DNA of 64,000 nucleotides from Salinirussus salinus (GTDB lineage Archaea; Halobacteriota; Halobacteria; Halobacteriales; Haloarculaceae): NCBI RefSeq assembly GCF_009831455.1, contig NZ_WOWO01000003.1, positions 310,001 to 374,000 on the forward strand, in the 5' to 3' direction. Of the stretch, positions 15,845 through 24,940 are shown one piece after another. The notes beneath the pieces are model-generated. The model was not told the DNA's origin. It worked only from the letters and a program-made list of their open reading frames with translations, and did not search any database. Numbering within the stretch: position 1 is the first letter of the stretch; each line of letters opens with the position of its first letter. The position numbers and the translations under genes are program-made.

Positions 15845-16513
15845 ATGGAGTTCGACACGTATCTGGTCACGCAGGCCTCCCTCTCCGAGGGACGGTCGAC
15901 CCCCGAGGTGGTCGCGGCAGCCATCGAGGGTGGTGTCGACGTCGTCCAGGTCCGCGAGAAGGACACGCCCGCCCGCGAGCGGCTGGCGGTCGCCCGCGAG
16001 GTCCGCGAGCAGACCCGTGCCGCGGGCGTCCCCCTCATCGTCAACGACCGCGTCGACATCGCCGTCGCGGCCGAGGCCGACGGCGTCCACCTCGGCGACG
16101 GCGACCTGCCCGTCGCCGCGGCCCGCGAGCAACTCGGCGAGGACGCTCTCATCGGCCGGTCAGTCTCGACGCCCGGGGCCGCCCGCGAGGCCGAACGAGC
16201 GGGGGCGGACTACCTCGGCGTCGGCGCCGTCTACGCCACCGGCTCGAAGGAGGACATCGACGACGAGGAGTACGAGGTCGGCCTGGAGCGCGTCCGCGAG
16301 GTCGCCGAGGCCGTCGACATCCCCTTCGTGGGGATCGGCGGCGTCACACCCGAGAACGCCGCCGAGGTGGTCGCGGCTGGCGCCGACGGCGTGGCGGTCA
16401 TCACCGCCATCACCGCCGCCGAGAACCCGGTGCGGGCCACTCGCAAACTCGGCGAGGCGGTCGCCGAGGGCCGGCGACGCCGCGAGAGCGCGGGCCTGGA
16501 GGGGGCAGCGTGA
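15845..16513 (+). CDS. thiE: Thiamine phosphate synthase
   Basis: A 222-residue TIM-barrel protein that joins the pyrimidine and thiazole halves into thiamine phosphate. Seen: QVREKD (residues about 36-41), the pyrophosphate-binding VNDRVDIA, GVHLGDGDLP, IGRSVSTP, the GVGAVYATGSK substrate loop and the GIGGVTPEN phosphate-binding turn. The length is normal for ThiE. TATA-like ACTCGTAAG lies about 27 nt before the ATG. The stop overlaps the thiM GTG, so the two are translationally coupled. Confidence 0.95.
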   Translation: MEFDTYLVTQASLSEGRSTPEVVAAAIEGGVDVVQVREKDTPARERLAVAREVREQTRAAGVPLIVNDRVDIAVAAEADGVHLGDGDLPVAAAREQLGEDALIGRSVSTPGAAREAERAGADYLGVGAVYATGSKEDIDDEEYEVGLERVREVAEAVDIPFVGIGGVTPENAAEVVAAGADGVAVITAITAAENPVRATRKLGEAVAEGRRRRESAGLEGAA

Positions 16514-17334
16514 CCGCGCCCGACCCCGCCGACCTCTCGCTCGCGGACCTCGATGCAGTTGCCGAGGCCGCACCGCTTGTCAACGCCGTCACGAACAACG
16601 TGACCGTCAACGACGTCGCGCAGGTGGTCCTCCACTGGGGCGGGCTCCCGGTGATGTCCGACGACGAGCGCGAGGTGGGGACGATGGTCGCCGGCGCCGA
16701 CGCCTGCCTGCTGAACATGGGGACCGTAAGCAAGGCCGGCGAGGCGACCATGCTCGAGGCCGGCGAGTCCGCAAACGAGCACGGCGTCCCGGTCGTGGTC
16801 GACCCCGTGGGCGTGGGCGCGACGCCCACCCGCGACCGCGTGGCCGAGCGGCTGGTCAGCGAGGTCGACGTCGCCGCGATCAAGGGCAACTACGGGGAGA
16901 TCACGGCGCTGGTCGGCGAGGGCGCCGAGGTCCGGGGCGTCGAGTCCGTCGGCGAGTACAGCGACATCGCCGCCACCGCGGTCGCCTGTGCGCAGGCCTA
17001 CGACACCGTCGTCGTCGCCTCCGGCGAGACTGATATCGTCGCCACGGGCGAGGCCGCCTACGAGGTGACCGCCGGCCACCCGATGATGGGCGAGGTCGTC
17101 GGAACCGGCTGCATGCTCGGGGGCACCGTCGCCACGCTCGCGGGCGCGCTCGAGGACGCCGAGGCCGCCTTGCTCGGGACTGCGGCGTTCGGGCTGGCGG
17201 GCGAGGCGGCCGCCGCCGAGCAGTTCGGCGCCTACCACGGCCCGGCGAGCTACCACGTCGCGTTCAAGGACGCGATCGCGAACGTCCGCGACGCCGACAC
17301 CGACGGCGTCGCCGCCCGCGTCGGGCGGGTCTGA
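16510..17334 (+). CDS. thiM: Hydroxyethylthiazole kinase
   Basis: A 274-residue ribokinase-like enzyme that phosphorylates 4-methyl-5-(2-hydroxyethyl)thiazole for thiamine salvage. Seen: VNAVTNNVTVNDVAQ at the substrate site, LLNMGTVSK, VDPVGVGATP, IKGNYGEI, and the anion-hole motif GTGCMLGG near residue 200. It starts with GTG inside the thiE stop region (GTGA overlap). Together thiE and thiM form the salvage and condensation arm; thiD is not in the window. Confidence 0.95.
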   Translation: MTAPDPADLSLADLDAVAEAAPLVNAVTNNVTVNDVAQVVLHWGGLPVMSDDEREVGTMVAGADACLLNMGTVSKAGEATMLEAGESANEHGVPVVVDPVGVGATPTRDRVAERLVSEVDVAAIKGNYGEITALVGEGAEVRGVESVGEYSDIAATAVACAQAYDTVVVASGETDIVATGEAAYEVTAGHPMMGEVVGTGCMLGGTVATLAGALEDAEAALLGTAAFGLAGEAAAAEQFGAYHGPASYHVAFKDAIANVRDADTDGVAARVGRV

Positions 17335-17363
17335 CAGCGCTCCGTCCGCTCTTCCCTCCGACC

Positions 17364-18164
17364 TCAGTCCGACAGCGAGCAGCGTCCGGTGTAGCTGCCG
17401 CCGGACAGCGAGTCGATGGGGTCGGACCCGCAGACCGGGCAGTCGGGGTCGGCGGTGACGGGGACGAAGTCGGTGGTGAGGTGTTTGGCGTCGTAGACCA
17501 GCAGCCGCCCCTCCAGCGTGTCGCCGACGTCCATCAACAGTTTGAGCGCCTCGGTCGCCTGGACCGAGCCGACGGTGCCGGTGACCGCGCCGAACACGCC
17601 GGCCTCGGCGCAGTCCGGCACTGTGCCCTCCGGAGGGGCCTCGGGGAACAGACACCGGTAGCAGGGCTCGCCGCCCGAGAAGGTGGTGGTCTGACCCTCG
17701 AAGCGGTAGACCGCGCCGTGGGTCAGCGGCGTGTCCTCGAGGACGCAGGCGTCGTTGAGCACGAACCGGGTCGGGAAGTTGTCGGAGGCGTCGACCACGA
17801 CGTCGTAGTCGGCGACCAGGTCGGCGGCGTTGCCCTCGTCGACGTCCCCGTAGGTCTCGACGTCGACGTGGGGGTTCTGGTCGGCGACGTACTCGGCGGC
17901 GCTCTCGGTCTTCGAGCGGCCGACGTCGTCGGTCCCGTGAACGATCTGGCGCTGGAGGTTGCTGCGCTCGACGACGTCGCCGTCGGCGATCCCGAGCCGG
18001 CCGACGCCCGCCGCGGCGAGATACTGGATGGCCGGCGAGCCCAGCCCGCCCGCGCCCACGACGAGCACCGACCCGTCCGAAATGGCGCCCTGTCCCTCCG
18101 GCCCGACCTCGTCGAGGATGATCTGCCGGGAGTACCTGTCGAGTTGTTCGGCGTCGAGGTTCAT
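17364..18164 (-). CDS. ubaA: E1-like adenylyltransferase of the ThiF/MoeB family (UbaA)
   Basis: A 266-residue protein with the ThiF/MoeB layout: RYSRQIILDEVG at the N-terminus, the ATP loop VVGAGGLGSPAIQYLAAAG, GDVVERSNLQRQ, the DASDNFPTRF segment, and two CxxC pairs (CYRCLFPE and CPVCGSD) for zinc. In haloarchaea a single such enzyme, UbaA, activates the ubiquitin-like SAMP proteins for protein tagging, tRNA thiolation and molybdopterin synthesis. The ATG at 18164 gives the conserved MNLDAEQLDRYSRQ start. It is convergent with thiM, but thiazole synthesis in haloarchaea uses Thi4, so the link to thiamine is probably positional only. Confidence 0.92.
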   Translation of the reverse strand: MNLDAEQLDRYSRQIILDEVGPEGQGAISDGSVLVVGAGGLGSPAIQYLAAAGVGRLGIADGDVVERSNLQRQIVHGTDDVGRSKTESAAEYVADQNPHVDVETYGDVDEGNAADLVADYDVVVDASDNFPTRFVLNDACVLEDTPLTHGAVYRFEGQTTTFSGGEPCYRCLFPEAPPEGTVPDCAEAGVFGAVTGTVGSVQATEALKLLMDVGDTLEGRLLVYDAKHLTTDFVPVTADPDCPVCGSDPIDSLSGGSYTGRCSLSD

Positions 18165-18246
18165 ACCCTCCGGTTGACGGGCCGGGAGCAAAAGTTGTCC
18201 GGCGCGTCACACACCGATCGGCCGGCGGGGTTCGGGTATCGCGCCG

Positions 18247-19722
18247 TCAGCAGTCGTACAGCGCGCGGTACTTGTCGTCGACGTAATCGAGGAAGTGGTC
18301 GGCAGTGAAGGGTTCGCCGGTGGCCTCCTCGACCAGCTCCGGGGTAGTATAGCGGGCGCCGTGGCTGTGAACCTGCTCGCGGAGCCACTCGCGGATCGGG
18401 TCGAACTCGCCGGCGCGGACCCGGGCGTCGACGTCGATGTCCTCGCGGGCGGCGGCGTCGATCTGGGCGGCCAGCACCGACCCCAGCGTGTAGGTGGGGA
18501 AGTAGCCGAAGGAGCCGTGGGTCCAGTGGATGTCCTGGAGACACCCCTCCGCGTCGTTGTCGGGCCGGAAGCCCAGATACTCCTCCATCTTGTCGTTCCA
18601 GACCGCCGGCACCTCGCTCACCTCCAGGTCGCCGCGGATGAGGTCGCGCTCGATCTCGAAGCGGAGGATGATGTGCATGTGGTAGGTGAGCTCGTCGGCC
18701 TCGACCCGGATCGGGTTGTCGTCGTAGACCTCGTTTGCGACCTCGTAACACTCCCGAGGGGTGACCGACTCCCCGAGGTGCTCCTCGACGGTCGGCGCAA
18801 AGAGCTCCCAGAAGGCCGCCGAGCGGCCGACGTGGTTCTCCCAGAACCGCGACTGGGACTCGTGGACCGTCAGGTCCCGGTCCTCGCCCAGCGGCGTCCC
18901 GTAGGCCTCCCGGGGGAGCCCCTGCATGTAGGTCGCGTGGCCGAACTCGTGGACCGTCGGGCCCACCGACTCCAGGGGGTTCTCCGGGTCGAATCGGGTC
19001 GTGATCCGGGCGTCGAACTGCGTGCCCATCGTGAACGGATGGGTCGACGTATCCAGCCGGCCCCGCTCGAAGTCGTAGCCCAGGAGATCCAGCGCGTCCC
19101 GGACCATTTCCTCCTGGATCTCGACGTCGTAGCTCCCCTCGAAAGGGTCGGCCAGCTCGGCGTCGCTGTCGGCGATATCCTCGACCAGCGGCGGGAGCTC
19201 GTCGGCCAGCCGCTCCAGCACCCGCTCGGCGGTGTCGACCCCCAGGTAGGGCTCGTACTCCTCGAACAGCACCTCGTAGGGGTCGCGGTCGGGGTCGATG
19301 GCCTCGGCGTACTCCCGGCGCAACTGCACCAGCTCCTCCAGCTCGTCCTCGAAGGCCTCGAACTCCGAATCCTCGCGGGCCTGCTCCCAGACCGGCAGCG
19401 CCTCGGAGGTCTTCCGGGAGAGGCGCTCGACCAGCTCCTCGGGCACGCGCTTGGCGCGCTCGTGTTCCCGGCGGACCTCCCGGACGACGGCCTGCTGGTC
19501 GCCGTCGAGGTCGGCGTCCTCGAGTTCGTCGAGGTAGCCCGCGAGCTCGTCGTCGGTCAGCATCTCGTGGCTGACCGCCGACAGCGCGGACTGCTGTTTC
19601 GAGCGGGCGGGAGTCCCACCCTCGGGCATCATCACCTGCTGGTCCCAGTTCAGCAGGCCGGCCGCGTCGTTGACGTAGGTCATTCGCTCGACGTGTGCCT
19701 CGAAGGCGTCGTAGGTACTCAT
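18247..19722 (-). CDS. Carboxypeptidase M32 (carboxypeptidase Taq family)
   Basis: A 491-residue, mostly helical metallocarboxypeptidase. The zinc motif HEFGH lies in TVHEFGHATYMQGL with the downstream Glu in TVHESQSRFWENHVGRS, both diagnostic of family M32. Other family segments include HPFTMGTQFDARITTRF and DIHWTHGSFGYFPTYTLG. It releases C-terminal amino acids from peptides in the cytoplasm. The start MSTYDAFEAHVERM is chosen over an upstream in-frame ATG giving a basic extension. It is monocistronic. Confidence 0.94.
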   Translation of the reverse strand: MSTYDAFEAHVERMTYVNDAAGLLNWDQQVMMPEGGTPARSKQQSALSAVSHEMLTDDELAGYLDELEDADLDGDQQAVVREVRREHERAKRVPEELVERLSRKTSEALPVWEQAREDSEFEAFEDELEELVQLRREYAEAIDPDRDPYEVLFEEYEPYLGVDTAERVLERLADELPPLVEDIADSDAELADPFEGSYDVEIQEEMVRDALDLLGYDFERGRLDTSTHPFTMGTQFDARITTRFDPENPLESVGPTVHEFGHATYMQGLPREAYGTPLGEDRDLTVHESQSRFWENHVGRSAAFWELFAPTVEEHLGESVTPRECYEVANEVYDDNPIRVEADELTYHMHIILRFEIERDLIRGDLEVSEVPAVWNDKMEEYLGFRPDNDAEGCLQDIHWTHGSFGYFPTYTLGSVLAAQIDAAAREDIDVDARVRAGEFDPIREWLREQVHSHGARYTTPELVEEATGEPFTADHFLDYVDDKYRALYDC

Positions 19723-19792
19723 CGGCCGGGAATTGCGGCCCGAAAACAATCAATGCGGCGGGTTCGGGACGGTACGGGAGCGGCCGGACCCG

Positions 19793-20164
19793 TCAGCTCT
19801 CGATGGGGATCTCCCGGCCGCGGGCGGTCGCGTCGACTTCCGCCGGCAGGCGGACCTCGAGGATGCCGTTGTTGTAGGAGGCGACGATCCCCTCCTCGTC
19901 GACCCGTCGGGGGAACCGGAACCGCCGGTGGTAGGTGCGACGGCGGTTGTGCCGCTCGTCCTCGCTCTCGGCGGCGACGTTGAGCACGCCGTCGTCCCAC
20001 GTCACCGTGACGTCCTCGGGGTCGAACCCCGGCATCTCGACGCTGAGGACGAACTCGTCGCCCTCCTCGTACAGTTCGTAGTCGTTACTCCCGGTCCCGA
20101 AGAGCTGGCTCGGGAAGTCGAGGCCTTGCAGCCAGGAGTCGGTCGGTGTCGTCGGCAGTGCCAT
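19793..20164 (-). CDS. Hsp20/alpha-crystallin small heat-shock protein
   Basis: A 123-residue small heat-shock protein. The alpha-crystallin domain spans about residues 28-115, with the MPGFDPEDVTVTWDDG strand pair, the FRFPRRVDEEGIVASYNNGILEVRLP signature (read at residues about 80-106) and an I-P-I (REIPIES) C-terminal anchoring motif for oligomer assembly. It prevents aggregation of unfolded proteins without ATP. The 5' region has a strong TATA box (20206-20214) and a Shine-Dalgarno-like GAGGTGA (20171-20177), so unlike most neighbours the mRNA probably carries a short leader. Confidence 0.93.
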   Translation of the reverse strand: MALPTTPTDSWLQGLDFPSQLFGTGSNDYELYEEGDEFVLSVEMPGFDPEDVTVTWDDGVLNVAAESEDERHNRRRTYHRRFRFPRRVDEEGIVASYNNGILEVRLPAEVDATARGREIPIES

Positions 20165-20170
20165 GGCTGG

Positions 20171-20214
20171 TCACCTCGGTTCCAATCGTTGCTTGTTCGC
20201 GGTTCTATAAAAAT
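20171..20214 (-). promoter_or_regulatory. hsp20 promoter with TATA box and Shine-Dalgarno-like site
   Basis: On the minus strand, ATTTTTATA (20206-20214) is the TATA box, with transcription expected near 20184, followed by GAGGTGA (20171-20177) about 6 nt before the ATG. This leadered arrangement contrasts with the leaderless style of most genes here. Confidence 0.6.
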
Positions 20215-20288
20215 TTGTCTATTCGCGAGACTATGTTACACACCAACACTTGTGGAACGCCCCGGAACGGGCTCCGTGTCCCCACCGC

Positions 20289-21377
20289 TCACAGCCGCTC
20301 GGCGACCCCGCGATAGATGCGCTCACAGCGCTCGATCACTTCGGGGGAGACGCTCTCGTCGGCGGTGTGTGCCTCCCCGGGTTCGGCGGCGCCACAGACC
20401 ACGCAGGTCGTCCCCGCCCCGGCCAGCCAGCCGGCGTCGGTAGCGTGGGGTTTGACCACCTGCTTGGGGTCGCCGTGCTGGACGGGCCGGGCCGCCCGGA
20501 CGACCAGGTCGGCGAAGTCGGGGTCGCCACACGCCATCGGCGGGAGGTCCTGGTCGACCTCCCAGGTGACACCCTCGACCTCCTCGACGCGCTCCAGGGG
20601 CGCGCGCTCGCCGGGGACGGTCCGCTCGTCGACGGTCGCCTCGCAGGCCTCGGGGATGACGTTCCAGGCAGTCCCCCCGTGGATCTCCGTGACCACGACC
20701 GACCCCCGGAGCTCGTGGCCCAGAACCTCGGCTGTGGGGCCCTCCATGTCGCGGATGACATCGACGGCGTCGCCCGCGCGGTAGATGGCGTTCTCGCCGG
20801 CCGCGGGCTCGCTGGCGTGGGCGGCCGCACCGGCGGCGCGAACCGTCGACCCCCGCCGGCCCTTGTGGGCGACGGCGACGTCGGTGACGCCGGGCGCGGA
20901 GTACCCCGTCGACCCCTCGCCGACGACGGCGTAGTCCGGCGCGAATCCCCCGTCGATGGCCGCACGGGCGCCGACGCCGCCCTGCTCCTCGCCGACGAAG
21001 GAGGCGAAGACGAGTTCGCAGTCCGGCGTCGCGTCCCGGAAGGCCACCATCGCGGCCGCCAGCGCCCCCTTCATGTCGGCGCTCCCGCGGCCGTACAGCC
21101 GCCCCGAGTGCTCCTCGAGGACGTACCCCCCTCCCGTTCCCTCGCCGGCGGTCTGTGACTCGTCGGGCGGCACCACGTCGTGGTGGCCGACCAGCGCCAG
21201 CGAGTCTGTTCCCTCCCCACCCGGTCCCCGGCGGCCGATGACGCTGCCGGCGTCGTCCCGTTCGACGGCGGCGTCGGTGTGCTCGCGGAGCCACCGCTCG
21301 ATGTAGTCACCCGCTTCCCGTTCGTCCTCGTGGCTGGGGATGGCCACGAGCTGGCGGGCGAGTTCGCGTTCGTCCAT
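20289..21377 (-). CDS. M20 family metallopeptidase (ArgE/DapE/ACY1 type)
   Basis: A 362-residue M20 enzyme. Metal ligands are seen in order: VGHHDVVPPD (His and the catalytic Asp), GRGSADMKG (bridging Asp), ASFVGEEQGGVGA (catalytic Glu-Glu), a downstream Asp/Glu region, and a late His (GEAHTADE). The dimerisation domain is in the middle (about 170-290). It deacylates an N-acyl amino acid or cleaves a dipeptide; the exact substrate cannot be read. The ATG at 21377 begins MDERELARQLVAIPSHEDE, a family-typical start. Confidence 0.9.
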   Translation of the reverse strand: MDERELARQLVAIPSHEDEREAGDYIERWLREHTDAAVERDDAGSVIGRRGPGGEGTDSLALVGHHDVVPPDESQTAGEGTGGGYVLEEHSGRLYGRGSADMKGALAAAMVAFRDATPDCELVFASFVGEEQGGVGARAAIDGGFAPDYAVVGEGSTGYSAPGVTDVAVAHKGRRGSTVRAAGAAAHASEPAAGENAIYRAGDAVDVIRDMEGPTAEVLGHELRGSVVVTEIHGGTAWNVIPEACEATVDERTVPGERAPLERVEEVEGVTWEVDQDLPPMACGDPDFADLVVRAARPVQHGDPKQVVKPHATDAGWLAGAGTTCVVCGAAEPGEAHTADESVSPEVIERCERIYRGVAERL

Positions 21378-21523
21378 GCGGGGGTGTGGACCGGACGGGT
21401 GTTGAGTCTGCCGTCGCGACCCCGGACGCGGACGTGCCCGGACGGGCCGTAGCGACACGTTACCGCCCGCCCGGTCGTTTCAACCGCCCGATAACTAACG
21501 CCCGGCTCCCCGTCGCGGCCGGC

Positions 21524-21859
21524 ATGGGCCCCGTCCGGTCGGTCCCGGCGCTGTCCCCGCGCGCCCGCTCCCGCCTCCTGTGGGGGCTGGCAGTCGCCGG
21601 CTTCGTCGTCGGCGACGCGGCGACGACGCTCGCCGGGCTCTCGACCGCGGGGGTCGTCGAGACCGGCCCCCTCGTCGGACCGCTGCTGCGCCGGCACGGC
21701 CTCGGCGTCATCCCGCTCGTGAAGCTCGGGACGGTCGTCGCCGGCTACGCCGCGTGGCGGCTCCTCCCCGCTCCCCACGCCGCGGGCATTCCCCTGGGGC
21801 TGGCGCTGGTCGGCGTCGCCGCGACCGGCTGGAACCTCTCCGTCCTGCTCGGCGTCTGA
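21524..21859 (+). CDS. Small membrane protein (DUF5658-like)
   Basis: A 111-residue protein with a basic N-terminus and three predicted helices (about residues 18-38, 58-78, 83-105). The segment WGLAVAGFVVGDAATTLAGL with Asp inside the first helix resembles DUF5658-type membrane proteins, which are short, three-helix and of unknown function. The ATG at 21524 is preferred over an upstream start because the extra N-terminus is basic and polar. An AT-rich box CGATAACTAAC (21489-21499) lies at promoter distance. Confidence 0.65.
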   Translation: MGPVRSVPALSPRARSRLLWGLAVAGFVVGDAATTLAGLSTAGVVETGPLVGPLLRRHGLGVIPLVKLGTVVAGYAAWRLLPAPHAAGIPLGLALVGVAATGWNLSVLLGV

Positions 21860-21905
21860 CGGTGCGCATCACGGCCCTTATCAACGAACGCGGCGAAGGT
21901 CGGGT

Positions 21906-23816
21906 ATGGAGATCGTTCCGGACACGAGCGTCGTCGTCGACGGTCGGGTGTCCGAGCGGGTACGCGCCGACGCAGACGCCGACTCGACGGCCGCCGGCAC
22001 GGGCTTTGCCGGCGCGACCGTCGTCGTCCCCGAGGCGGTCGTCGGCGAGCTCGAAGCACAGGCAAACGACGGCCGCGAGACCGGGTGGGAGGGGCTGGCG
22101 GAGCTCCAGCGCCTCGTGGAGCTGGACGCCGACGGCACTATCGACGTCGAGTACGTCGGCCGCCGCCCCCAGGCGATCGAGAAGCGCGAGGCCGGCGAGG
22201 GGGAGGTCGACGCGCTCATCCGCGAGGTCGCGGAGGACCGCGCCGCCACCCTGGTGACCAGCGACGACGTCCAGGCCGAGGTCGCCCGCGCGAAGGGGCT
22301 GGACGTGGAGTTTCTCGACCCCCGCTCCCGCGAGCGGGCCGTCGAGGGGCTGGCGATCGAGCGCTTTTTCGACGAAGGGACGATGAGTGTCCACCTCAAG
22401 ACCGGGGTCGTCCCGATGGCCAAACGCGGGACGATCGGCGACATGCACTACGAAGCGGTCGGCGACGAGGTCCTGACCGACGACCAACTGCGCGATTTCG
22501 CCGCGGACATCGAGGAAGCAACGCGGGACAGCCCCGAGGGGTTCGTGGAGCTGGACCAGCCGGGGATGACGATCGTCCAGTTCCGCCAGTTCCGGGTCGC
22601 CATCGCCCGTCCGCCCTTCGCCGACGGGCGGGAGATCACGGCGGTCCGGCCGATCGTCAAGACCGAACTGGACGACTACGAGCACGCCGACGAACTGCGC
22701 GACCGCCTCGCCGAGCGCCAGCGCGGCGTGCTCATCTCCGGCGCGCCCGGGGCCGGGAAATCGACGTTCGCCCAGGCCGTCGCCGAGTACCTCGCCGACG
22801 CCGACTACGCGGTCAAGACCATGGAGAAACCACGGGACCTCCAGGTCGGGCCGAACATCACCCAGTACACCGAACTCGGCGGGAGCATGGCCAACACCGC
22901 GGACTCGCTGTTGATGGTCCGGCCCGACTACACCATCTACGACGAGGTCCGCAAGACCGACGACTTCGAGGTGTTCGCGGACATGCGCCTGGCGGGCGTG
23001 GGGATGGTCGGGGTCGTCCACGCCACCCGCGCGATCGACGCCCTCCAGCGGCTGATCGGCCGCGTCGAACTCGGCCTCATTCCGCAGGTCGTCGACACCG
23101 TCGTCTACATCGAGGCCGGCCAGGTGGAGAAGGTATACGACGTGAAGACGGAAGTCAAGGTGCCGGAGGGGCTGATGGAGGAGGACCTCGCCCGACCGGT
23201 CATCCTCGTGCGCGATTTCGAGACCGGACGCCCCGAGTACGAGATCTACACCTTCAACCGACAGGTCGTCACCGTGCCGCTCGGAGGGGACGAGGGGGAC
23301 GGCAGTCCCGGCGCTCCCACCGAGTCCGGCGTCGACCGGATCGCCAAACAGGAGGTCGAACGCGAGATCCGCTCGGTCGCCAGCGGCCACGTCGAGGTGG
23401 AGTTGCGAGGCCGGGACCGGGCCGTGGTGTGGGTCGAGGACGCGGACATCTCCGGCGTTATCGGCAAGGGTGGCGGCCGGATATCCGACATCGAGAACCG
23501 CCTCGGGATCGACATCGACGTCCGAACCTTCAGCGAGCGCGGCGGGGGCGCCGGCGGGTCCGGGCCCGGCGGCTCCAGCGGCCGGCAAGGCGCCGGAGGG
23601 AAGGCAGTCACGCCGGAGATCACCAGCCGGCACGTCATCATCCCGCTGGAGGGACACGCCGGCGAGACCGTCGAGGTCGAGGCCGACGGCGAGTACCTGT
23701 TCACCGCCACGGTCTCCCGCGGCGGGGAGATCCAGGTCTCGCGCGGGTCGGCGATCGCGGAGGAACTGGAGTCGGCCATCGACCGCGGGAAGACGGTCAC
23801 CGTTTCCCCGTCGTGA
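21906..23816 (+). CDS. PINc/VapC-type ATPase with KH domain
   Basis: A 636-residue protein typical of archaea. An N-terminal PIN domain starts MEIVPDTSVVVDGR and includes VVVPEAVVGELEAQ and the TLVTSDDVQAE acidic site (residues about 1-140). A PilT/VirB11-like ATPase follows with Walker A GAPGAGKS (about 282-289) and DYTIYDEVRKTDDF. A KH-like RNA-binding segment with the GVIGKGGGRI loop (about 516-525) is near the C-terminus, then a Gly/Ser linker and a small beta domain. The combination suggests an ATP-driven RNA-processing or RNA-remodelling enzyme; its substrate is unknown. A TATA box at about 21875-21884 is leaderless-spaced. Confidence 0.92.
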   Translation: MEIVPDTSVVVDGRVSERVRADADADSTAAGTGFAGATVVVPEAVVGELEAQANDGRETGWEGLAELQRLVELDADGTIDVEYVGRRPQAIEKREAGEGEVDALIREVAEDRAATLVTSDDVQAEVARAKGLDVEFLDPRSRERAVEGLAIERFFDEGTMSVHLKTGVVPMAKRGTIGDMHYEAVGDEVLTDDQLRDFAADIEEATRDSPEGFVELDQPGMTIVQFRQFRVAIARPPFADGREITAVRPIVKTELDDYEHADELRDRLAERQRGVLISGAPGAGKSTFAQAVAEYLADADYAVKTMEKPRDLQVGPNITQYTELGGSMANTADSLLMVRPDYTIYDEVRKTDDFEVFADMRLAGVGMVGVVHATRAIDALQRLIGRVELGLIPQVVDTVVYIEAGQVEKVYDVKTEVKVPEGLMEEDLARPVILVRDFETGRPEYEIYTFNRQVVTVPLGGDEGDGSPGAPTESGVDRIAKQEVEREIRSVASGHVEVELRGRDRAVVWVEDADISGVIGKGGGRISDIENRLGIDIDVRTFSERGGGAGGSGPGGSSGRQGAGGKAVTPEITSRHVIIPLEGHAGETVEVEADGEYLFTATVSRGGEIQVSRGSAIAEELESAIDRGKTVTVSPS

Positions 23817-23891
23817 CGGACACCTCCCCGGTAGGCGGGGCTGGCAGGTCGCGGCGAAGTAGCAAAGAGAGAACGGAAACGCCGGAGCCCG

Positions 23892-24152
23892 TCAGTCCGA
23901 TACGGCCGCTTCCGGGGCCGACTCCTCGGTGATCTCGTAGAGGTTCTGTCGCGCGTCCGCGAAGTAGACGTCCTCCTCGACTACCCCCACCTCGTCGAGC
24001 CGTTCGAGCGCGTACCGTACCGTGCGCGCGGAGAGCATCGACTCCTCGACGATCCCCTTCTGTGTCAGCGGGCCGTTGTACTCAAGCACCTTGTAGACCA
24101 GTTTCGCGCTCGGGGGGAGGTCCGCGATCCCGTCCCCATCGGTTTCTGACAT
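23892..24152 (-). CDS. Winged-helix MarR-like regulator
   Basis: An 86-residue single winged helix: LPPSAKLVYKVLEYNGPLTQ, then the HTH core EESMLSARTVRYALERLDEVG, then a wing VVEEDVYFADARQNLYEI. This small one-domain family is common in haloarchaea and is assumed to bind DNA; no effector domain is present. The TATA box CTTTATAC (about 24176-24183, minus strand) lies 25-31 nt upstream of the ATG at 24152, so the start is well supported. It lies just downstream of a membrane-protein gene reading the same way. Confidence 0.85.
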   Translation of the reverse strand: MSETDGDGIADLPPSAKLVYKVLEYNGPLTQKGIVEESMLSARTVRYALERLDEVGVVEEDVYFADARQNLYEITEESAPEAAVSD

Positions 24153-24202
24153 CGGGGTGATCTGTGCGCGCCGGCTGTATAAAGATTGAGGGATTGTGTC
24201 GG

Positions 24203-24787
24203 CTACTCGCCGGAGTCTTCGCCCGCCGATTCTGCCCCGGCCGACGCTCCCTCGGCGCCGCTCAGCACGGACTCCCGCGGGAAGACCAGAAAGCCGACCA
24301 GCATCCCCGCCGCGCCGCTGGCGCTCATCCCGACCCCGAGCCACAGCCGCCCGTGCCGGAACGTGGTCACCGCCACGACCAGCCCGACGACGACCATGTA
24401 CAGCCCGTACAGAAGCAGGGCCGTCCCGGCCGCCCCGGTCGCGGTCGCGACCCGCGCGTCGGGGTCGTCAAGCGTATCGACCGCGGCCCAGGTCACCAGC
24501 AACCCCGCGCCGCCGCCGTTGACCAGCAGGCTTCGCAGGATGTCGTGTCCGGTCACCAGGTCCGCGAGAAACCCGACCGCGCCGCCGGCGAACGCTATCA
24601 ACCCCACCAGAAAGAGCAGCGGTGCCGTCACCGGCCGCGAGGCGTCTTCTTGCGTTCCGTCGGCCCCGGCCGTTGTTCCGTCGTGGTCGGGCCCGGCCGT
24701 CGGTCCGCCGTCGTCGGCCCCGGAGTCCCCGACTGTGGAGCCACTTCCCGTCCCCGGCGCCGACTCCCCCGACCGGTCATCGGTCAT
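24203..24787 (-). CDS. Four-helix membrane protein, function unknown
   Basis: A 194-residue protein. The first about 50 residues are an Asp/Gly/Thr-rich acidic region with no structure seen; four hydrophobic helices follow (about 52-74, 82-102, 112-138, 146-166) and an acidic Ser/Ala/Glu tail. No catalytic motif or family was recognised. It may be co-transcribed with the downstream winged-helix gene, although that gene has its own TATA box. Divergent from the EMC6-like gene. Confidence 0.7.
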   Translation of the reverse strand: MTDDRSGESAPGTGSGSTVGDSGADDGGPTAGPDHDGTTAGADGTQEDASRPVTAPLLFLVGLIAFAGGAVGFLADLVTGHDILRSLLVNGGGAGLLVTWAAVDTLDDPDARVATATGAAGTALLLYGLYMVVVGLVVAVTTFRHGRLWLGVGMSASGAAGMLVGFLVFPRESVLSGAEGASAGAESAGEDSGE

Positions 24788-24940
24788 ACCCCTCACACGC
24801 CCGGCGCGGGCAAAAAACCGCCGGGGCTGTGGCCGCGACGCTGACGGGGCTGCGACCGCGCTCCCGGCGGTCGGGTCGGCCGCCGCCGGCAGACGCCGGG
24901 GAACGAACGGCTTTTGGGGACGGATAGCCGACCTGTGGGT

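Noticed and set aside
17364-18164. ThiF of thiazole synthesis
   Set aside because: Haloarchaea use Thi4-type thiazole synthesis; the zinc Cys pairs and overall form fit UbaA, and the gene is convergent with thiEM rather than in their operon.
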